Origin: Owenia fusiformis
Taxonomy: Eukaryota; Annelida; Polychaeta; Sabellida; Oweniidae
Assembly (NCBI GenBank): GCA_903813345.2
Contig: CAIIXF020000012.1
Location: 4,443,318 to 4,507,317 of the forward strand
Length of the DNA stretch: 64,000 nucleotides
Direction: 5' to 3'
Part shown: piece by piece, positions 1 to 12,924 of the stretch
Position numbering within the stretch: position 1 is the stretch's first letter
Layout: each line of letters starts with the position of its first letter
The notes under the pieces: generated by a model
Told to the model about the DNA's origin: nothing
Database searches by the model: none
What the model saw: the letters and a program-made list of their open reading frames with translations, nothing else
Made by a program: the position numbers and the translations under genes

Positions 1-969
1 AAGTAAAAAAGAACCTTACTATTCATTTGCCGAGGGATTTTCTCCAAAGCCTGGAAGATGTTTTCTCATATGACTATCAATTATATAGCCATCTTTACCC
101 CTCTTGCAAGATGAGATCTACTTGTGACATCACTGGTTTATAAACTTCAACAACATGACAACCGATACACCGTTGCTATGAGTATCTATGCTCATTCTAC
201 AAAACTAAGCTGTGGTGGCATGCCGATTGAACTTTTTTGCCATGCGAATTTGAAGCTATTTTTCACTAAAAAATCATAAAAAATGTAAAAACTATTTCAT
301 AATACTATAATACTTACTTGTACAGAGCCATACATGTATGAGAAAAACTTTCTTGTACTCGTACCTGTGCAATATCATCCATTCTTGACTCGCTTTGATA
401 ATGTTTGTACAGATACTCATACAAGAACGTCTACTCTATATCTACATGAAATGTAGCTTGACTTCATTTCCAATGTTTCCATATTTTCAGAATTTTTTCC
501 TCAATGGGAGCAAGGACTCGTATAGATGGCAGTTAACTACTAGGTCACTACATTTATCAAATATCTATAAAATTTCCCTTCATTATTATTTACAAACACG
601 TTTTAAGATTCAAAATCATAAGGTTTTGGATTTTTCAATAAAATTTATCTTGGGAAATTTTTGGAGCAAATTTTAGATGTTCGAGCATCCTGTTAAACCA
701 ACTGAATTTTATGCCATCTATTGACAGTCCTGAAGGCCATAAAAATAGGTCGAATATTTATGATAAAGGATAGGTATCGATATCGAGAACTGAATTCAAT
801 AATGTTTTTCTCTTAAACCAATCATTGAAAACATTCTGTAAAAGAACATGGTATTTTATGTAATGTTGACAACAATTTAATGCGAAAATTATTTAGAAAT
901 ATTTCATATAATTATTTTTGTTAACATTTTTTGTTTTTTTAGTGCTTTTGTTTTTGCTCCTTTCTACCA
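1..969. other. AT-rich intergenic sequence, nothing recognised
   Basis: Only short chance reading frames are present. I see no splice-flanked coding block, RNA gene or clear repeat boundary. Confidence 0.4.
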
Positions 970-1480
970 ATTCTTGAAAATGAAATAAAACGTCTTTCCG
1001 AACCTTGTTGGAACTAAATAGCATATACAACATGTTTTAGACTTCTCAATATTAAAGTTATACAAAGGAATCTTTGGTTGATTATAAAAAAGTATTCAAA
1101 AAATTAAAACAAAATCCCCCCAAAATAGATAAAAATCAAGAAAAAACTTTTATTTCATTAACAAGATACTTTTTTAAAATCAACCAAAATTTCCTTTGTA
1201 CAATTACAATATTGAGAGACCTAAACATGTTGTGTTTATCTCGTTTTGTTCCAATGAGGTTCGGAAAGATGTTTCATTTCACTCTGGAAACATGATACCA
1301 AGAACAAAACAAGTGTTTGATGTGTTTTTTAAAACAATATAGATGAAATTATGTATATCTATTTCAAATTATATCGTTACCATTCAAAAGATGGCCATTA
1401 AATTGACAATTTGTACGATTTTCAAAAATTTTTGATGACTGGTTTAAGAGAAAAGTGTGTTCAAAAAGTTCGCCATATCG
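970..1480. repeat. Foldback repeat plus dispersed repeat unit
   Basis: An imperfect inverted repeat pairs about 970-1073 with about 1190-1295 (for example TCTTTCCGAACC on the left against GGTTCGGAAAGA on the right), leaving a loop of about 115 bp. The adjoining stretch 1376-1480 (ACCATTCAAAAGATGG ... GATGACTGGTTTAAGAG) recurs near 41612-41720 and 42468-42590. The order of the two blocks is kept in the 42.3-42.6 kb copy, so this is a dispersed non-coding element, probably MITE-like. No coding capacity is seen. Confidence 0.55.
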
Positions 1481-2589
1481 ATACCCATTCTTTGATGATT
1501 TTTTGAAAATCGTTATTCCCATCTAAATTCAAACATAAAGAGGCTTTGTGGAGTTGAAACCAAAAAAGAGCTGAATCCCCGATTTTACCCCATAATAATG
1601 GACGCCATTTTGAAACAAGGCAAGCTTTTGAGACGCCACTTATGGAACAATTGACAACCTTATATAGACACATTATAAAAGTGAAAGAGTTCCATCTTGT
1701 TGAAAACCAAAATTTACTTGTTATCCAGTTGAAAATATGTGCCTTGCCAAAAGAACGTTTTCGTCTATTCCTTCGTTCAATTTTATTCCGGGCTGTTAAA
1801 AATAATTGTCCTTGTTTTTCTGATGATGGTTTCCGGGTTTTCAATTTTGTATCCGGGTTAAGGAGTAAAACTCCGGGTTACCCTGATAAAATTCCGGGCA
1901 GAGAATAATTATTATTGTATTAACTTTTTGTATTTTTAACCATTTGTTTTTTACAGGTGAGGATGGTGAGATTTTCATAAATCCCTTAATCGTATGAGTC
2001 GTCGCCTTTTTTCAATGAACATCATGATCCACGTACACCAAACCATGATTGCTCATGTATCGTTTACAAAGGGACATTATTTTCACAAAACTAAATGCCA
2101 TTGCTGGCTTTTTAAAGTTACTTTTCAAAAACATCCAGTTTCTTTATAAGTTACTAAGTTCATATTGTTATATCTTCAGTTTTTAAACAAAACATAATGT
2201 ACATTTCCACTTATTTTGGGAAATCACCCAGGCACGTAGTTCAAATTCAAAATAAATCTCCTCGTTCAGTTAGTTGGCACTTAATCAAAACATCGTCTTT
2301 TTTATTACACCCAGATCATTTATGTTTGAATTCATCAATGAATAAAAACAAAGATTTAATAAAAACCCATACAGATAGATAGATGTGCCGGAATCTATTC
2401 GTTACATCACGGTATGTAACCGTTACGTTAAACGACAATGTGGCAACGAGGATGTGAAATTTATTTCAAAATGGGAACAGCCTATAACTGTCATGTATAA
2501 TATCATAATATCATGTATATGTCAAGTGACATGAAATGAGTCATCTATTCATTACATTAAAATATGCCTCGGTTCGCAAGTTTACTTTT
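1481..2589. other. Intergenic sequence, nothing recognised
   Basis: No coding block or RNA gene is supported. Reading frames at 1461-1908 overlap each other on opposite strands and lack splice or family signals. Confidence 0.35.
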
Positions 2590-2945
2590 ACGGGGAATGT
2601 GTTCCTCCAGGGGTTTTAAAGATATCAATTATGGGTGACCAAGATTAAGCTGAAAGCAATGGATCGCATGAGCTGTCCCTATGGGAAAATAACATGAGAA
2701 ATATTGTTTTCCACTTTATCTAAAAGGAATGCATTATTCCTTTTAAGGGGTTAACTGTGTCTCAAAACGCAACATATTGATGCAACAAAAAATTGAAAAA
2801 GCAGGTGTGGAAATTAGGACATCTCCGAAGAAACATGTGGGTGATTTGTGTGCACATTCCCTGTCTCAAAGTCCAAATTATCTTATCATCTTTAATCTTC
2901 TGAAATCTGCTGCAATACTTTCCTTCGCAATGTAAGTAAAGTAAA
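2590..2945 (+). repeat. Dispersed repeat, copy of the arms at 13.1-15.1 kb
   Basis: This block carries the landmarks of the palindromic element at 13085-15065, in the same order: ATGGGTGACCAAG, then a run around CCCTATGGGAAAATAACATG, then CAACATATTGATGCAACAAAAA, then AACATGTGGGTG and CTGTCTCAAAGTC. It is a single arm without its partner, so probably a truncated copy. Confidence 0.6.
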
Positions 2946-4539
2946 GAAAATTAAGTCCTATTATCCCTATTGATTAACTTATGAAGGGGAGTGTAGCAGG
3001 GTGAAATTAAAATTGCCTACAAACTTTCGAAGGAAGTGTTATGGGATGAACTTAATTACATACGCGAGCAAAAGTCAAAATTGTGCTGTCAACATACACA
3101 CACATAATTAAAAGCTTATTTTGTAAAGTTTATGCGAATGTTCAAGGTGAGCAACGAGGATGTAAAATGCTCAGTAAATAGTACTATACAAATGAACCAA
3201 TAGGAACGTTGAAGCAGTTAACCTAGTCTAAAAAGACATAAAAAGTCCTAAATAGAGACGAGAATGAAATTAATGAAAGTCTGAAAAAGCCTCGTATATA
3301 CAATAGACTTAGTTCTCTTTATTTGAAAATTTCTCAGGTTATGCAAAATGAGGGCACACATCAAAATTCTGGGTTTAACTAATATCCTCGTTTTAGGAAG
3401 AAAATACTGTTTCTATGGCTATTTATGTTTTTGTTAGGCATGACAGTACTTCAGATGTAAATCAAAATAATTAATTAATTTCTACTGTTCAAAGAGGTAT
3501 TTAGTTTTAGAAAACGCGCGATGTTTTAAGGATTTAAATGTTCAAACTATTCACTATTTAAGTTTATCCAATGTTTTAAAGTCATATTTTTATGAAATCC
3601 AAATTTCCAAAATGCCGAAAGACATGTTGCAAACTCCTAGATTTGAACAGGTGTTGGTGTACTATCTTCGCTTATCCCCTATACTTCTTTCAATTCTTTT
3701 TGATATTGTATGATATTGTATCTGAGAAACAGAGTTTCATTGTATTTTGTAAAAAAAGTAGATTAGCGAATTATTTATCACGGAGATCGAAACTATGGAA
3801 ATATTCTCAAAATGACATCCGACAGGTAATTGCATTTTAAAAATCTGTATTTTGACTTTCATAATTTTAAATCATGAAAGGAGATCACTATTGAATTCTG
3901 GTTTCAGATTTGGGAGAAAATCTTGAAAGAAATCTCTCATCGTAAAACAAAATATGATAATAAAAAGTACTTACTTTTGTTTAGTAAATTAGAAATTATC
4001 AAGTCCAGACGGTACGCGATGCCAGCTATGATCAAAACAATTTAAGTGTTCACTAGCAACGTGGCATATCAGAATGCTAGATGTGCATAGAGAAAATCAC
4101 ACACCAGATGATAACGATAAATTATATGACAGGCTGTAACAAAAAGAAGACACAAATAACTTTCCCAAATGAATGGGTCGTCGTATCTTGGTTTAAAACT
4201 GCATGAATGTCAACAACTATTATAAAGTTCTAAAGTTATTTTAAGTTAATGTATTTTACGTCAACCTTTTATATTGTTCATTTTATCTTATATGTCCATT
4301 ATATAACTTTTAGTGTATACTTTAGCCTATCACGAGGAGAAATTATATTGTCTTCACCTCGCAAACAGTTTCGTATAGCTAATGCCGTGGTGGATGTATT
4401 CCCTATGCCAAACTTGTTTATTTGTAGGTTATTTGAGTTTAATACTGATTAATAAATTGTAGTAATTGTAACTTGCTATTGTTTTTTTTAGGTTATTGTT
4501 ATTTATTTCTATATAATTCAACATAATTATTTACATAGA
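2946..4539. other. AT-rich intergenic sequence
   Basis: No gene, RNA or clear repeat structure recognised. The 82-aa frame at 3592-3840 has low-complexity hydrophobic composition and no flanking splice sites. Confidence 0.35.
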
Positions 4540-5131
4540 TTGTGAGGGGCCGAGGCTACGTAGCATTATTGGCCCCCCTCTAGAAAGTTAAAAACATATA
4601 ATAAATCACTGTGTAGGATTGAAACGGACAGACGGTCGTCCACCAGGTCTTGCCCATGATGATGTATATGAGTGTTAATGAGAGATGATGTGAAATGAGG
4701 AGGATGGTCATTCTAAGATGTTATCGATATAATTTGAAGATAGTTGAAGGCATTTTGTATTCAGTTCACTATTTAAATTTTCATCAAAATAAAGTATAAA
4801 TTCTATTTTTTGCTTTCTGGATTTTCCAGATAGCACATAATATCAAGATTATCTAACTTTAGGTTTTGTTCTGTATGTAATCATTTCTATGTATGGCGGT
4901 TAGAGGGCAGTCGAGTAAAAGATGAATCTTATCTTGATCTCGGTGGCCACAGGGGCAAGAAGGATCTATGATGTTGTTGGAATTATGTCTAAAAAGTCAC
5001 TTTTAAGGGCAAGGTCGCTTCTTATTGTATTAAGTTTAGTTTCAGAAGACCTTTCCAAATTAAGATTTTTTGTTAAAATATTCTTTTTATGAAATGTATA
5101 TTTCTTATTATAGTTCTTCTTAAAGATTGCT

Positions 5132-5202
5132 TACCCTTTGCATTCGTTTGACTTCACTTCTTAAAAGAGAGCTTCGTTTAACTAGACTCTGCACGCAGGG
5201 TA
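5132..5202 (-). repeat. 71-bp micro-repeat with TACCCT...AGGGTA ends
   Basis: The segment starts TACCCTTTGCATTCG and ends CTGCACGCAGGGTA, giving short inverted termini. A 64-bp version in the opposite orientation occurs at 31260-31323, and a half copy lies at 11706-11745. It could be part of the LINE or an independent miniature insertion. Confidence 0.5.
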
Positions 5203-6250
5203 AAGATTTCTAGGGTTGGCGATGTTTTTATTTCAGTTGAAAGATTTTTCCAAATGGAGATAGGCTTTATGGCTGGTGAATTTAGGTATTTTACAGACGC
5301 TCTCACGGGCAAAACATATTCTCTTCTGGAGCGGAGTTCCCTCCTTTCGGCACCAGGATTGGACAGTTTTTCATATATAGAGACTACATAAGAGGGGGTC
5401 AAATTTGATCGGACAGAAACTATTAGGGCTGCTCTATAATGGAGTTTGTCTAGTTGTTCCAGAGCATCTTGCTATGCCGAACCATAGATTAAAGAGCCGT
5501 ATTCGATTTTTGAGAGGATGAAAGAAGTGTACATTGTTCCAAGATGTTTTGAGTTTACTCTCATTTTCATTGCTGATAGGGGATTTAGTAGTTTGTCAAT
5601 TTTTGCTCGGACTTCGTTTATATGAGTTTTAAAGTTTAAGTTTTTATCAAGAGTTACGCCTAAATGTTTATGTGAATCCACTCGGTCAATTGAATTGTTA
5701 TTAAGTGTCAAAGTTGGATATGGCCTTTCAAAGACGGTTTCTTTACAAAATATTATCTCTTTTGATTTCGAAGGCTTGAAGTTCATTTTCCAAGTTTGGG
5801 ACCATTTAAAAATATCGTCAAGATCTTTTTGGAGGATTTCGTGAGTGTTCTGAATTGGATTATCTCTAGGTACAGGTAAGTAGATGGAGGTGTCGTCTGC
5901 ATAGATGTAAGATGTTGAGTCAATTACTTCCGGTAAATCATTTATGTATAATAAGAAAAGGATTGGCCCAATTTGGCTCCCTTGAGGCACCACTGTTTAT
6001 GTAATTGTCTTCTGATAAATTTGATAAGATTCCGTTTACTCTAGTTTGAACTTTTCGATTTTTAAGATATGAGATTCAAAGTGTCAGCACCAAAACTATT
6101 GCTATTGTGTATTTTTCTTTGCCCATATAAATTAGCCTTTCTTAGAAATATTATTATTATTTTCTGTGACCATGCCACGTCTTATAAAGCTTTTTTGTTT
6201 ATGTTGGTATATGCGAATTTAGTCATTTTCTGTTCAATATCCAGAACCAA
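5178..6250 (-). pseudogene. LINE reverse transcriptase, frameshifted remnant
   Basis: The 5472-5993 segment encodes the RT palm: VPQGSQIGPILFLLYINDLP, then the catalytic YADDT, then HKHLGVTLDKNLNFKTH, which are diagnostic of Jockey/CR1-type RTs. Upstream, a different frame reads LKNRKVQTRVNGILS (about 6000-6070) and earlier pieces resemble the finger region, so there is an indel next to VPQG and several stops. Downstream 5178-5402 continues the C-terminal part (SNPGAERRELRSRREYVLP) and ends at a stop. The endonuclease domain is absent. It cannot make an active enzyme as it stands. Confidence 0.75.
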
Positions 6251-6340
6251 AGGAAATTTTGTTATCCTTGATAGACTGTTGCATTTTATCGAGTTTAAAA
6301 AAGTATTAAAACTTTAAAAGGGGACATGCCATTAAGAGGC

Positions 6341-8700
6341 CATTCTCTGACGTCATTTTTCAAAAAGTTTGAAAATAAAAAAATTCATGAAAAGTTCTTA
6401 AAATATTCTGAATAACAAGTTGAATATATATATTTAATGATGGCACAAGCAAAAGTCTGACAATTAACATGAAATGAAGGGTTTTGACAGATGCAAAAGA
6501 TGGTAGATTTGTGATGAAGAAATAGAGGTTTTTGCAGTAACAACACAATTACCTCGAACTTATCCGTTATGAGAGGCTGAGGACTAAACTTGACATGATT
6601 TTCAATCTCAGATTATCAGTAGTATCTAACTTAAGCTGGACAGCCACTCAAAATGTATATGGAGCCCATAAGATTCATTTTTCTCAATTGAAGTCACTAT
6701 TTCTGTTTTTAGCTTCAGAGGATAGGAGGTACATGAACATGCTAAGTTTACCTAGATCACAAGCCTTACCACAAATATAAAGTATATAGGAATAGAGTTG
6801 ATATGTGTGAAAGCCTTAAACTTCCCATTTTATTGGGGATGGAACTTGTGGACCATGTGTATTTCTAACTTCTTCACATGTGCATGGATCTAAAATTGTG
6901 GCAGCCATCTTGGATTTGTCATATTATATGGACATGGTTTTGGTTGTGCTGAATTTGTTTCAAAATAACATTTCTTGTATACCTTCGATAAGTGAGATAG
7001 GCATTTAAAATTAAATACAGATAGTATACTTGACATTTTATGCAGTAAACAGTAATACAATTCATTCTTACATAATAAGTGAGTCCAGACAAAAAGTTGT
7101 TATTGTGTTAGTTTAACTGGGCATAAATTACACTCATTGGCCTTGGTTTTCTTAATTGGCTTGGATAAAATGTTGTTCTGTTTATTCAGAAAAGGAGTAT
7201 AGTTCAATATACAAGTTCACATTCGTTCCATCCTCTTGTAGAAATGAATCTCATATTATTTCATCTCAAATATAGAACACAAAAATATAATAAAAAACAA
7301 GTTTCTATTAATTGCAAAAGTTAGCTTCTATGTCATGACTGAGTTTGGGTTCCTCTTAGACATCCATCTGGAAATATCGTATTGACAATTGCTATACACT
7401 CCATATTTAATCCTCCTAGTAAATAACATTGATATACAGTATACAAGTATATATGACATCGAGGATCTGGGGTTTGGGTAATGTGAGACATGAGGCCACT
7501 TGTCTTTTTGAATCTCATATTCAATATTCTTTCTTTAAACCCTCATATTTAATATTTTTGGAGTGATAATTCAATTATGTACCTATTTTTTATTCTTTAT
7601 CCCATAGTTGAACTCTGTTCCACTCTGTTAGGTAACATGAAAACATATTTATGATATTTTGCAAATGCGTGGAAAAAGTGATATCTGTGGAATACGGAAA
7701 ATTTTTCACAGATATCATCTTTTGGCAGGGATTTGAAAACTACCACCAATATGATGTGTTTTGTTACATAGTGATTTCATGACATCACGGGGATGAATGA
7801 ATGAATGGATGTTGTTTTGATATGCTTTGTTTAGTTTTAGAGGTGAACTATGGGAAAAATAGAACATCCTATGAATTTTCGTGATATTGTGTTAATCCAA
7901 CTCATTGATATCAATATCTGCGCTAACCACATTCTCATATGTTATATAGTTTGGCACAGGCCATCATTTATTTTCCTTGAATTCATGCTTTTGTTTCTCG
8001 TTTTAGAAATGAGAGGAAATCTTTGATTTTCCTTGTATTTAAGTTGCTTAAATGTTGCCCTGTGATGTTGATAAAAGTCAATAGTAATCCATTACAGTCA
8101 TTGCTAGCCCAGAACCTACCAAAATAGCATTTGCATTTTGTCAATATTGCCCTATGTGCTTTTCCATGAAAATAATTTTAATCGTATCTTTTCTTCAGTA
8201 TTTCATATATTACATTTTAATATATTTAAATTGGTTAATATTTATATACTATTTACTTAGACAACAATAAATAAAGATTTTTTTGTAAAAACACCACATA
8301 TGGTATATGATCTTTAAATGACTGGTGTGTGAACATCAAAGGTCAAAATTCGCTGAAATTGTATTTTTATAAAGCACAAATGATTTTTCTTCTATATGAT
8401 ATGCATTATTATCAGATATCTTTGGGGGCTAAAAAGGGCCCTTAATGACACCCGTCCTTTGTTTTGTTTGTTATTGATTCTTAACATCAACCCCATTTTC
8501 AGTTCCCAAGAATTGCATGATATCAATAATTCCATAATCGTACACTACCTATTCTGTTATTGTATTGTATTGCCAAAATGGGAGAATTGTCTGTGAGAGG
8601 GATGAACTATGTATTTAATTCACTAGTCCGGATTCTAGATTATATCGAGTGTATCAAAAATGAGCTACTACTTATGGCATTACCAAAAAGTGGTGACATA
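6341..8700. other. Intergenic sequence; only a small hairpin noted
   Basis: No gene supported. A 10-bp perfect stem, GATATCTGTG with CACAGATATC, lies near 7680-7716. The rest is AT-rich with chance frames. Confidence 0.35.
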
Positions 8701-8704
8701 TTCT

Positions 8705-8780
8705 GGTGGTCTCCGTTTTTTACGGCGGTTTGAGGTTGGTGGTTGGCGGTTGGTGGTCGGCGGTTGGCGGTTGGCGTCTA
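8705..8780. repeat. G-rich simple repeat (TTGGCGG/TTGGTGG)n
   Basis: Visible run of GGTTGGTGGTTGGCGGTTGG-type units over about 70 bp. Confidence 0.8.
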
Positions 8781-8809
8781 AAACAAATTCTTACAACTTC
8801 CAATAACTT

Positions 8810-9590
8810 AACAAATACTGATTATATCTCAACAGTTCAAATCTGACTATAGATTTGACCTTCAAGGAATTCTCAAGGTCAAAAAAGATTTGACCTAAAA
8901 TGACATTCCCATGGTCCAAAAGGTCTTCTTCATCTTGCTTCATCTGTCAACTTCCAATAATTTAACAAATATACTGTATAGATTGACTTCAATTTTTTCA
9001 AAATCATCTATCTATATGGTTTCAGAAGTTCAATTCTGACTTCATGTTCAAGATTTGACCTTCAATGACCTTTTAAGGTAAAAAAGGTCTTTTTTCAACT
9101 TGCTTCAAATTGACCATTTTTTCTAAATCATCTACAAGTTATCAAAATTTCAAATCTGTCTTAAGATTTGAGATTGAATAACCTTCTCAAGGTCACAAAA
9201 GGTCAAATAGATATTTTGTCAACTTGCCTCAAATTGACCAAACTTTTTTCAAAATCATCTCGGGTTCTCAACGCTCAAATCTGACTATAGATTTGACCTT
9301 CATTGAATTCTCAAAGCTAAAAAAGATTCGACCTTAAATGAGATACTCAAGGTCAAAAGGTCTTTTTCATCTTGCTTCAGATTGACCTATCTTTTTTCAA
9401 AATCAGCTTTATTTTCTCAGAAGTTCAAATCTGACTTTAGATTTGAGATTTCACCTTTAATGACCTTCTCAGGGTCAAAAGAGGTATTTTTTCAACTAGC
9501 TTCAAATTGACCAGTTTACTTTCTCAAAATCATCTACAAGTTCTCAGAAATTCAAATCTGACTTAAGATTTAACTCATAATATTGTGAGC
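8810..9590. repeat. Degenerate tandem repeat with AAATCTGAC..AGATTT units
   Basis: About six copies of a unit containing TTCAAATCTGACTATAGATT followed by GACCTTCAA..AATTCTCAAGGTCAAA occur at irregular 115-195 bp spacing (near 8838, 9032, 9150, 9270, 9425, 9550). The core is itself a short palindrome. No coding frame persists. Confidence 0.7.
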
Positions 9591-9627
9591 AACTAGGTGG
9601 TGACATTTTGTCTTGTTAATGCGTTGT

Positions 9628-10909
9628 CACGGTGTATAACCCAAACGCTCCTACATGCACGACGGAGCGTTTCATTTACGCGGAAACGCTCCGAAGCGAA
9701 ATAAAATGGCGGCTAATGAAGATTCCACTATGACCGTAAGTATTGTTTTTCTCGTTTCTCTTGCATATCATATGTTATGGTGAAATATTATGTACCATTC
9801 GATGAACAATACCGTGAGCAAAGATCTTATTTATTCAACTTCTGGTGGTAAACTGTTATTTGCTTGATCAAAGCTCCGTAGTGTAGCTCGAACGAATCTG
9901 AAGATGACGATTTGACCACAAATTACGAATTAAACTAGTATTTCTATGAAAACGTTAATCTTTCTGTTAAAGTAGTAGATCACAAACTCGTATATTTTCA
10001 TTTCCTAAAATCCCAGTCCGAATCCATTACTTGTTCTCGAGAAATCGCTTGTTTTCCTCGAAACGCTCCGTCGATTTAGAACACAATTTTAGAAACGCTA
10101 TTACCATTTTCTTTTGATATCATTTTCAGATTATTAGAGAAGAGTTCCGAATCGAATCTATCTCTCAAAAACGTGTTGTACTTGTTAGGCAAATTGAAAC
10201 ATCTGAACCTGGTGGTGCTAAACGTGCAACTAGCTGATTTAAGCCTACATTAGATGATGTCATGCCTACATATGTGCTAAAACATAAAACTAAAGAAAAA
10301 TTTACATGTGAATTAATCTTTCTTTTTTGATGCCAATGGGTATAATAGATCTTTTTTCTCTTCCTGAAAAGGAAAGGCAAGCTATATATTTCCTAAACTG
10401 ATCTAGACTACCGGAGCGTTTCCAGTTCACTGTGTTAACCAGATCGGAGCGTTTCTTGAATATGAGAACGTCATCATTTTTAAGACTGGATTTTCGGTCA
10501 TCAAATCACTATTACGATAATGTATGGTGCGTTGAAGCATTGGAATTTGACTAAAATATGCGTTGGTGCTCTAATCTTGGCTCAACTAATCACATGTATC
10601 GACAAAAAGAGGTTTTTACCGGTAGAATGACAAATACGTTTTTGAATTTTGATAACTATACTGCTTAGTACAGCTCTTCCTAATTACTTCAAACGTCAAC
10701 AGCCAGCCAAGTACAACATGAATATCACACCCATCGAATGGTATACTTGAAATATGTAACTCATACCTCTTATTCGCATTATTGGGGAAATCGTCAGACG
10801 GCTCATCTTTCCCGCCAGCCAGTTTTCCTACTCTGGAGCGTTTCTTTGTTTAATTTCAGTAATGAAACGCTCCGTCGTGCATGTAGGAGCGTTTGGGTTA
10901 TACACCGTG
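9628..10909 (+). mobile_element. TIR DNA transposon with CACGGTG ends and 5-bp TSD (non-autonomous, Transib-like ends)
   Basis: The left end CACGGTGTATAACCCAAACG and the right end are perfect inverted repeats of about 47 bp. Both sides are flanked by GTTGT (9623-9627 and 10910-10914), a 5-bp target duplication. The motif GGAGCGTTT (or its complement AAACGCTCC) recurs about nine times, clustered at the two ends, which looks like subterminal transposase binding. A 5-bp TSD with a CAC-starting, RSS-heptamer-like terminus is known for the Transib/RAG group; assigning it there is inference because no transposase is present. The left end carries a start codon and an intron (next entry). Confidence 0.8.
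9706..10237 (+). CDS. Two-exon 45-aa reading frame carried by the TIR element
   Basis: Exon 1 is 9706-9735 (MAANEDSTMT) with donor ACC|GTAAGT. Exon 2 starts at 10130 after the acceptor ATATCATTTTCAG. The phase is 0 on both sides and the frame ends at TGA 10235-10237. Past that stop the same frame continues coding-like (FKPTLDDVMPTYVLKHKTKE) to a second TGA near 10330, so the real exon was probably longer and has acquired a stop. The start codon sits inside AAAATGGCGGC, a YY1-type initiator motif. I do not recognise the protein. It may be a captured host exon or the remnant of an element gene. Confidence 0.45.
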
Positions 10910-10914
10910 GTTGT

Positions 10915-11705
10915 TGGAAATTATTGGAGGGACACTATGTATTTTTAGTACCTCAACTGAAATACTCGATTCTGATTGGTTGATTAGCGGTCAACAATAT
11001 GTCCTGTTGACCGCTTCTGGGTACTGTTGACCGCTACTTTTGAAAAATAAGTTTCATTACGTCATAATGTTTACAGAAAAAACATGGTAGACGGACATAT
11101 TGTAAACGTTGATGAAAGTGTTATTTTGACTTTACTAGAAAACAAGTATAGCAAAATACAAACAGAAACGTAAAAATAACATTAATTTACTTATGAGTAT
11201 GCATTGCTGGCGTGGTTCGGAGAAAAGATTGTGAAATGAAACGATTGATGATTGTCGTCTATATGTGTATAACTAGTTTCTTCAGACTAACAAAACAACT
11301 GTAGATCTCTCCATTCGGTCAACTGTCAAACTCATATACCTCGACTGTAAACCTTGAAACTACTGTTGACCTCAACCTTCGGTCTCTGTCACAAGTAGAT
11401 TCTCGGTTTACAGTCTCGGTATACAATTTTGCCGGTTGACGTCAACAATTGTATATGGTACCACCATTGAAGGAATTCTAGGCGACAGGAGTGACAAAAT
11501 ATTGCTTCTGGGATGAGATTAAATGACTTTGACACATTCTTTACCCTACCTATTTTGTAATTTAACAATCAACACAACTATACATTCAATATTTAATCAG
11601 AAATCTGAAAATTGATAAAAAATGTTGATCCATATAATCATCGATTACTCAACCGGAAGTGTGTTATGTGACCGCGACGAAGAAGAAGACGTTTACAGTC
11701 AATTT
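10915..11705. other. Gene-free stretch with repeated GTTGACC motifs
   Basis: No gene recognised. GGTCAAC/GTTGACC occurs several times (for example about 10990, 11009, 11026, 11330, 11374, 11437), suggesting the subterminal region of another degraded element; no clean ends found. Confidence 0.35.
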
Positions 11706-11745
11706 TACCCTTTGCATTCGTTTGACTTCACTTCTTAAAAGAGAC
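11706..11745 (-). repeat. Half copy of the TACCCT...AGGGTA micro-repeat
   Basis: TACCCTTTGCATTCGTTTGA and the following TTCACTTCTTAAAAGAGA match 5132-5170, then similarity stops. Confidence 0.6.
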
Positions 11746-12137
11746 TTTGTTGTGTTTGGTCTTTTGACCGGCCCTTAGGAGAGGGAGAGAGGGATCCGAG
11801 TCGGACCGATTGTCTCATATTTTAGAACATTTGTTAAAATGATCAAGAATGCTGTCGACACCTCACTAGACCTGAAAAGGTGTGTACAAACAGTTGGTGG
11901 ATAGATACCAGGGTGTATTAATGTAGTGTATTAATGCAGAAGGACATTATTTTACGTATCTAGGTTGAATTTTATCTTAAATAGGATTGCACAGTTGGAT
12001 TTAGTTTTTCAGATTTTCAACATAAGTTATAATGTCAATATGAGCTCAAATCCTGGACCAAGTGCTCCTACCACGGGGTAGAAAAGTGTGATTTAGAGAG
12101 TTCTAAAAATAAATCATTTTGAAAATTCCCTGCTGTA

Positions 12138-12924
12138 CAGTGCGTCCCAAAAAACGCAACAAAGAAAAAAATTGTTAAATCACAAAACCAGTGATGATTG
12201 CATCAATTTCATTTCATTTCTCATTAAGCCACATGTCTCCCCTTTCCAATGATATGTCATTTGTTCATATCTGATCATGAACCACTGAAAAATCATTGTT
12301 TTTCGTACATGGGTGAAAAGGCTTTTGTGCCAAGTTATGAAATATCAACCAACTGATCCTTATTGTGCAATCAGGTAAATCATTATGTAATTGGTACTGG
12401 GGATTAATACTCACATAACAAAAGTTTCTAATTTAGATGTACTAAGAAAAAGAAAAATGAAAAGAAAATTTAACTTCAAGTGTTCATCAGTATCCTTGTT
12501 GCATCAGTATCCTTGTTGGTTCAGTTAACGAAACATATGGAAAAAGGAGGCAAAAACAGTCGTTGTCTGTCATGAAAGATTACTTTCCGACCACTATTTC
12601 TCTACACACAGAGACTGGCAGGTGTCTGGGTGTATCCATGTCGCACACCTCTTTGAATCATCTGGGGTTCTGGCAGAGAGCAGCAACCCCATTGGTGACT
12701 CTCTGTTAACTGTTGCAATGTCTAAAACTTGGTCCAGAGCAGATTTTGGCCCGTTGTGCAAAGGGAATGATTATTCAGTGATCTGTGGTTGTATATGAAT
12801 AGTTGACATACCATTGGAAAGAGGAGACATGTGGCTTCCTGGTAAACTAAATCAAACTAATGTGATCATCACTGGTTTTGTGATTTTACGATGTCTTTTT
12901 TTGTTGCGTTTTTGGGACGCATTG
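12138..12924. mobile_element. MITE, Tc1/mariner-like
   Basis: The left end CAGTGCGTCCCAAAAAACGC and the right end GCGTTTTTGGGACGCATTG are inverted repeats. Similarity continues inward for about 70 bp on each side (AATCACAAAACCAGTGATGA on both). The left side is preceded by TA; the right side has TT, a decayed TA duplication. Nothing inside resembles a transposase. Confidence 0.75.

Larger units (their letters stand above)
4540..6340 (-). mobile_element. 5'-truncated non-LTR retrotransposon (LINE), Jockey/CR1-like
   Basis: A minus-strand reverse-transcriptase remnant (5472 to about 6250) is followed by connection-type sequence (5178-5402) and a degraded C-terminal tail near 4900-4970 that still reads like DKIHLLLDCPL, the zinc-knuckle end common in Jockey/CR1-type LINEs. 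The 3' end appears near 4540, after a GC-rich stretch (GAGGGGCCGAGGCTACGTAG). The 5' half is missing, as is typical of truncated LINE copies. Confidence 0.7.
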
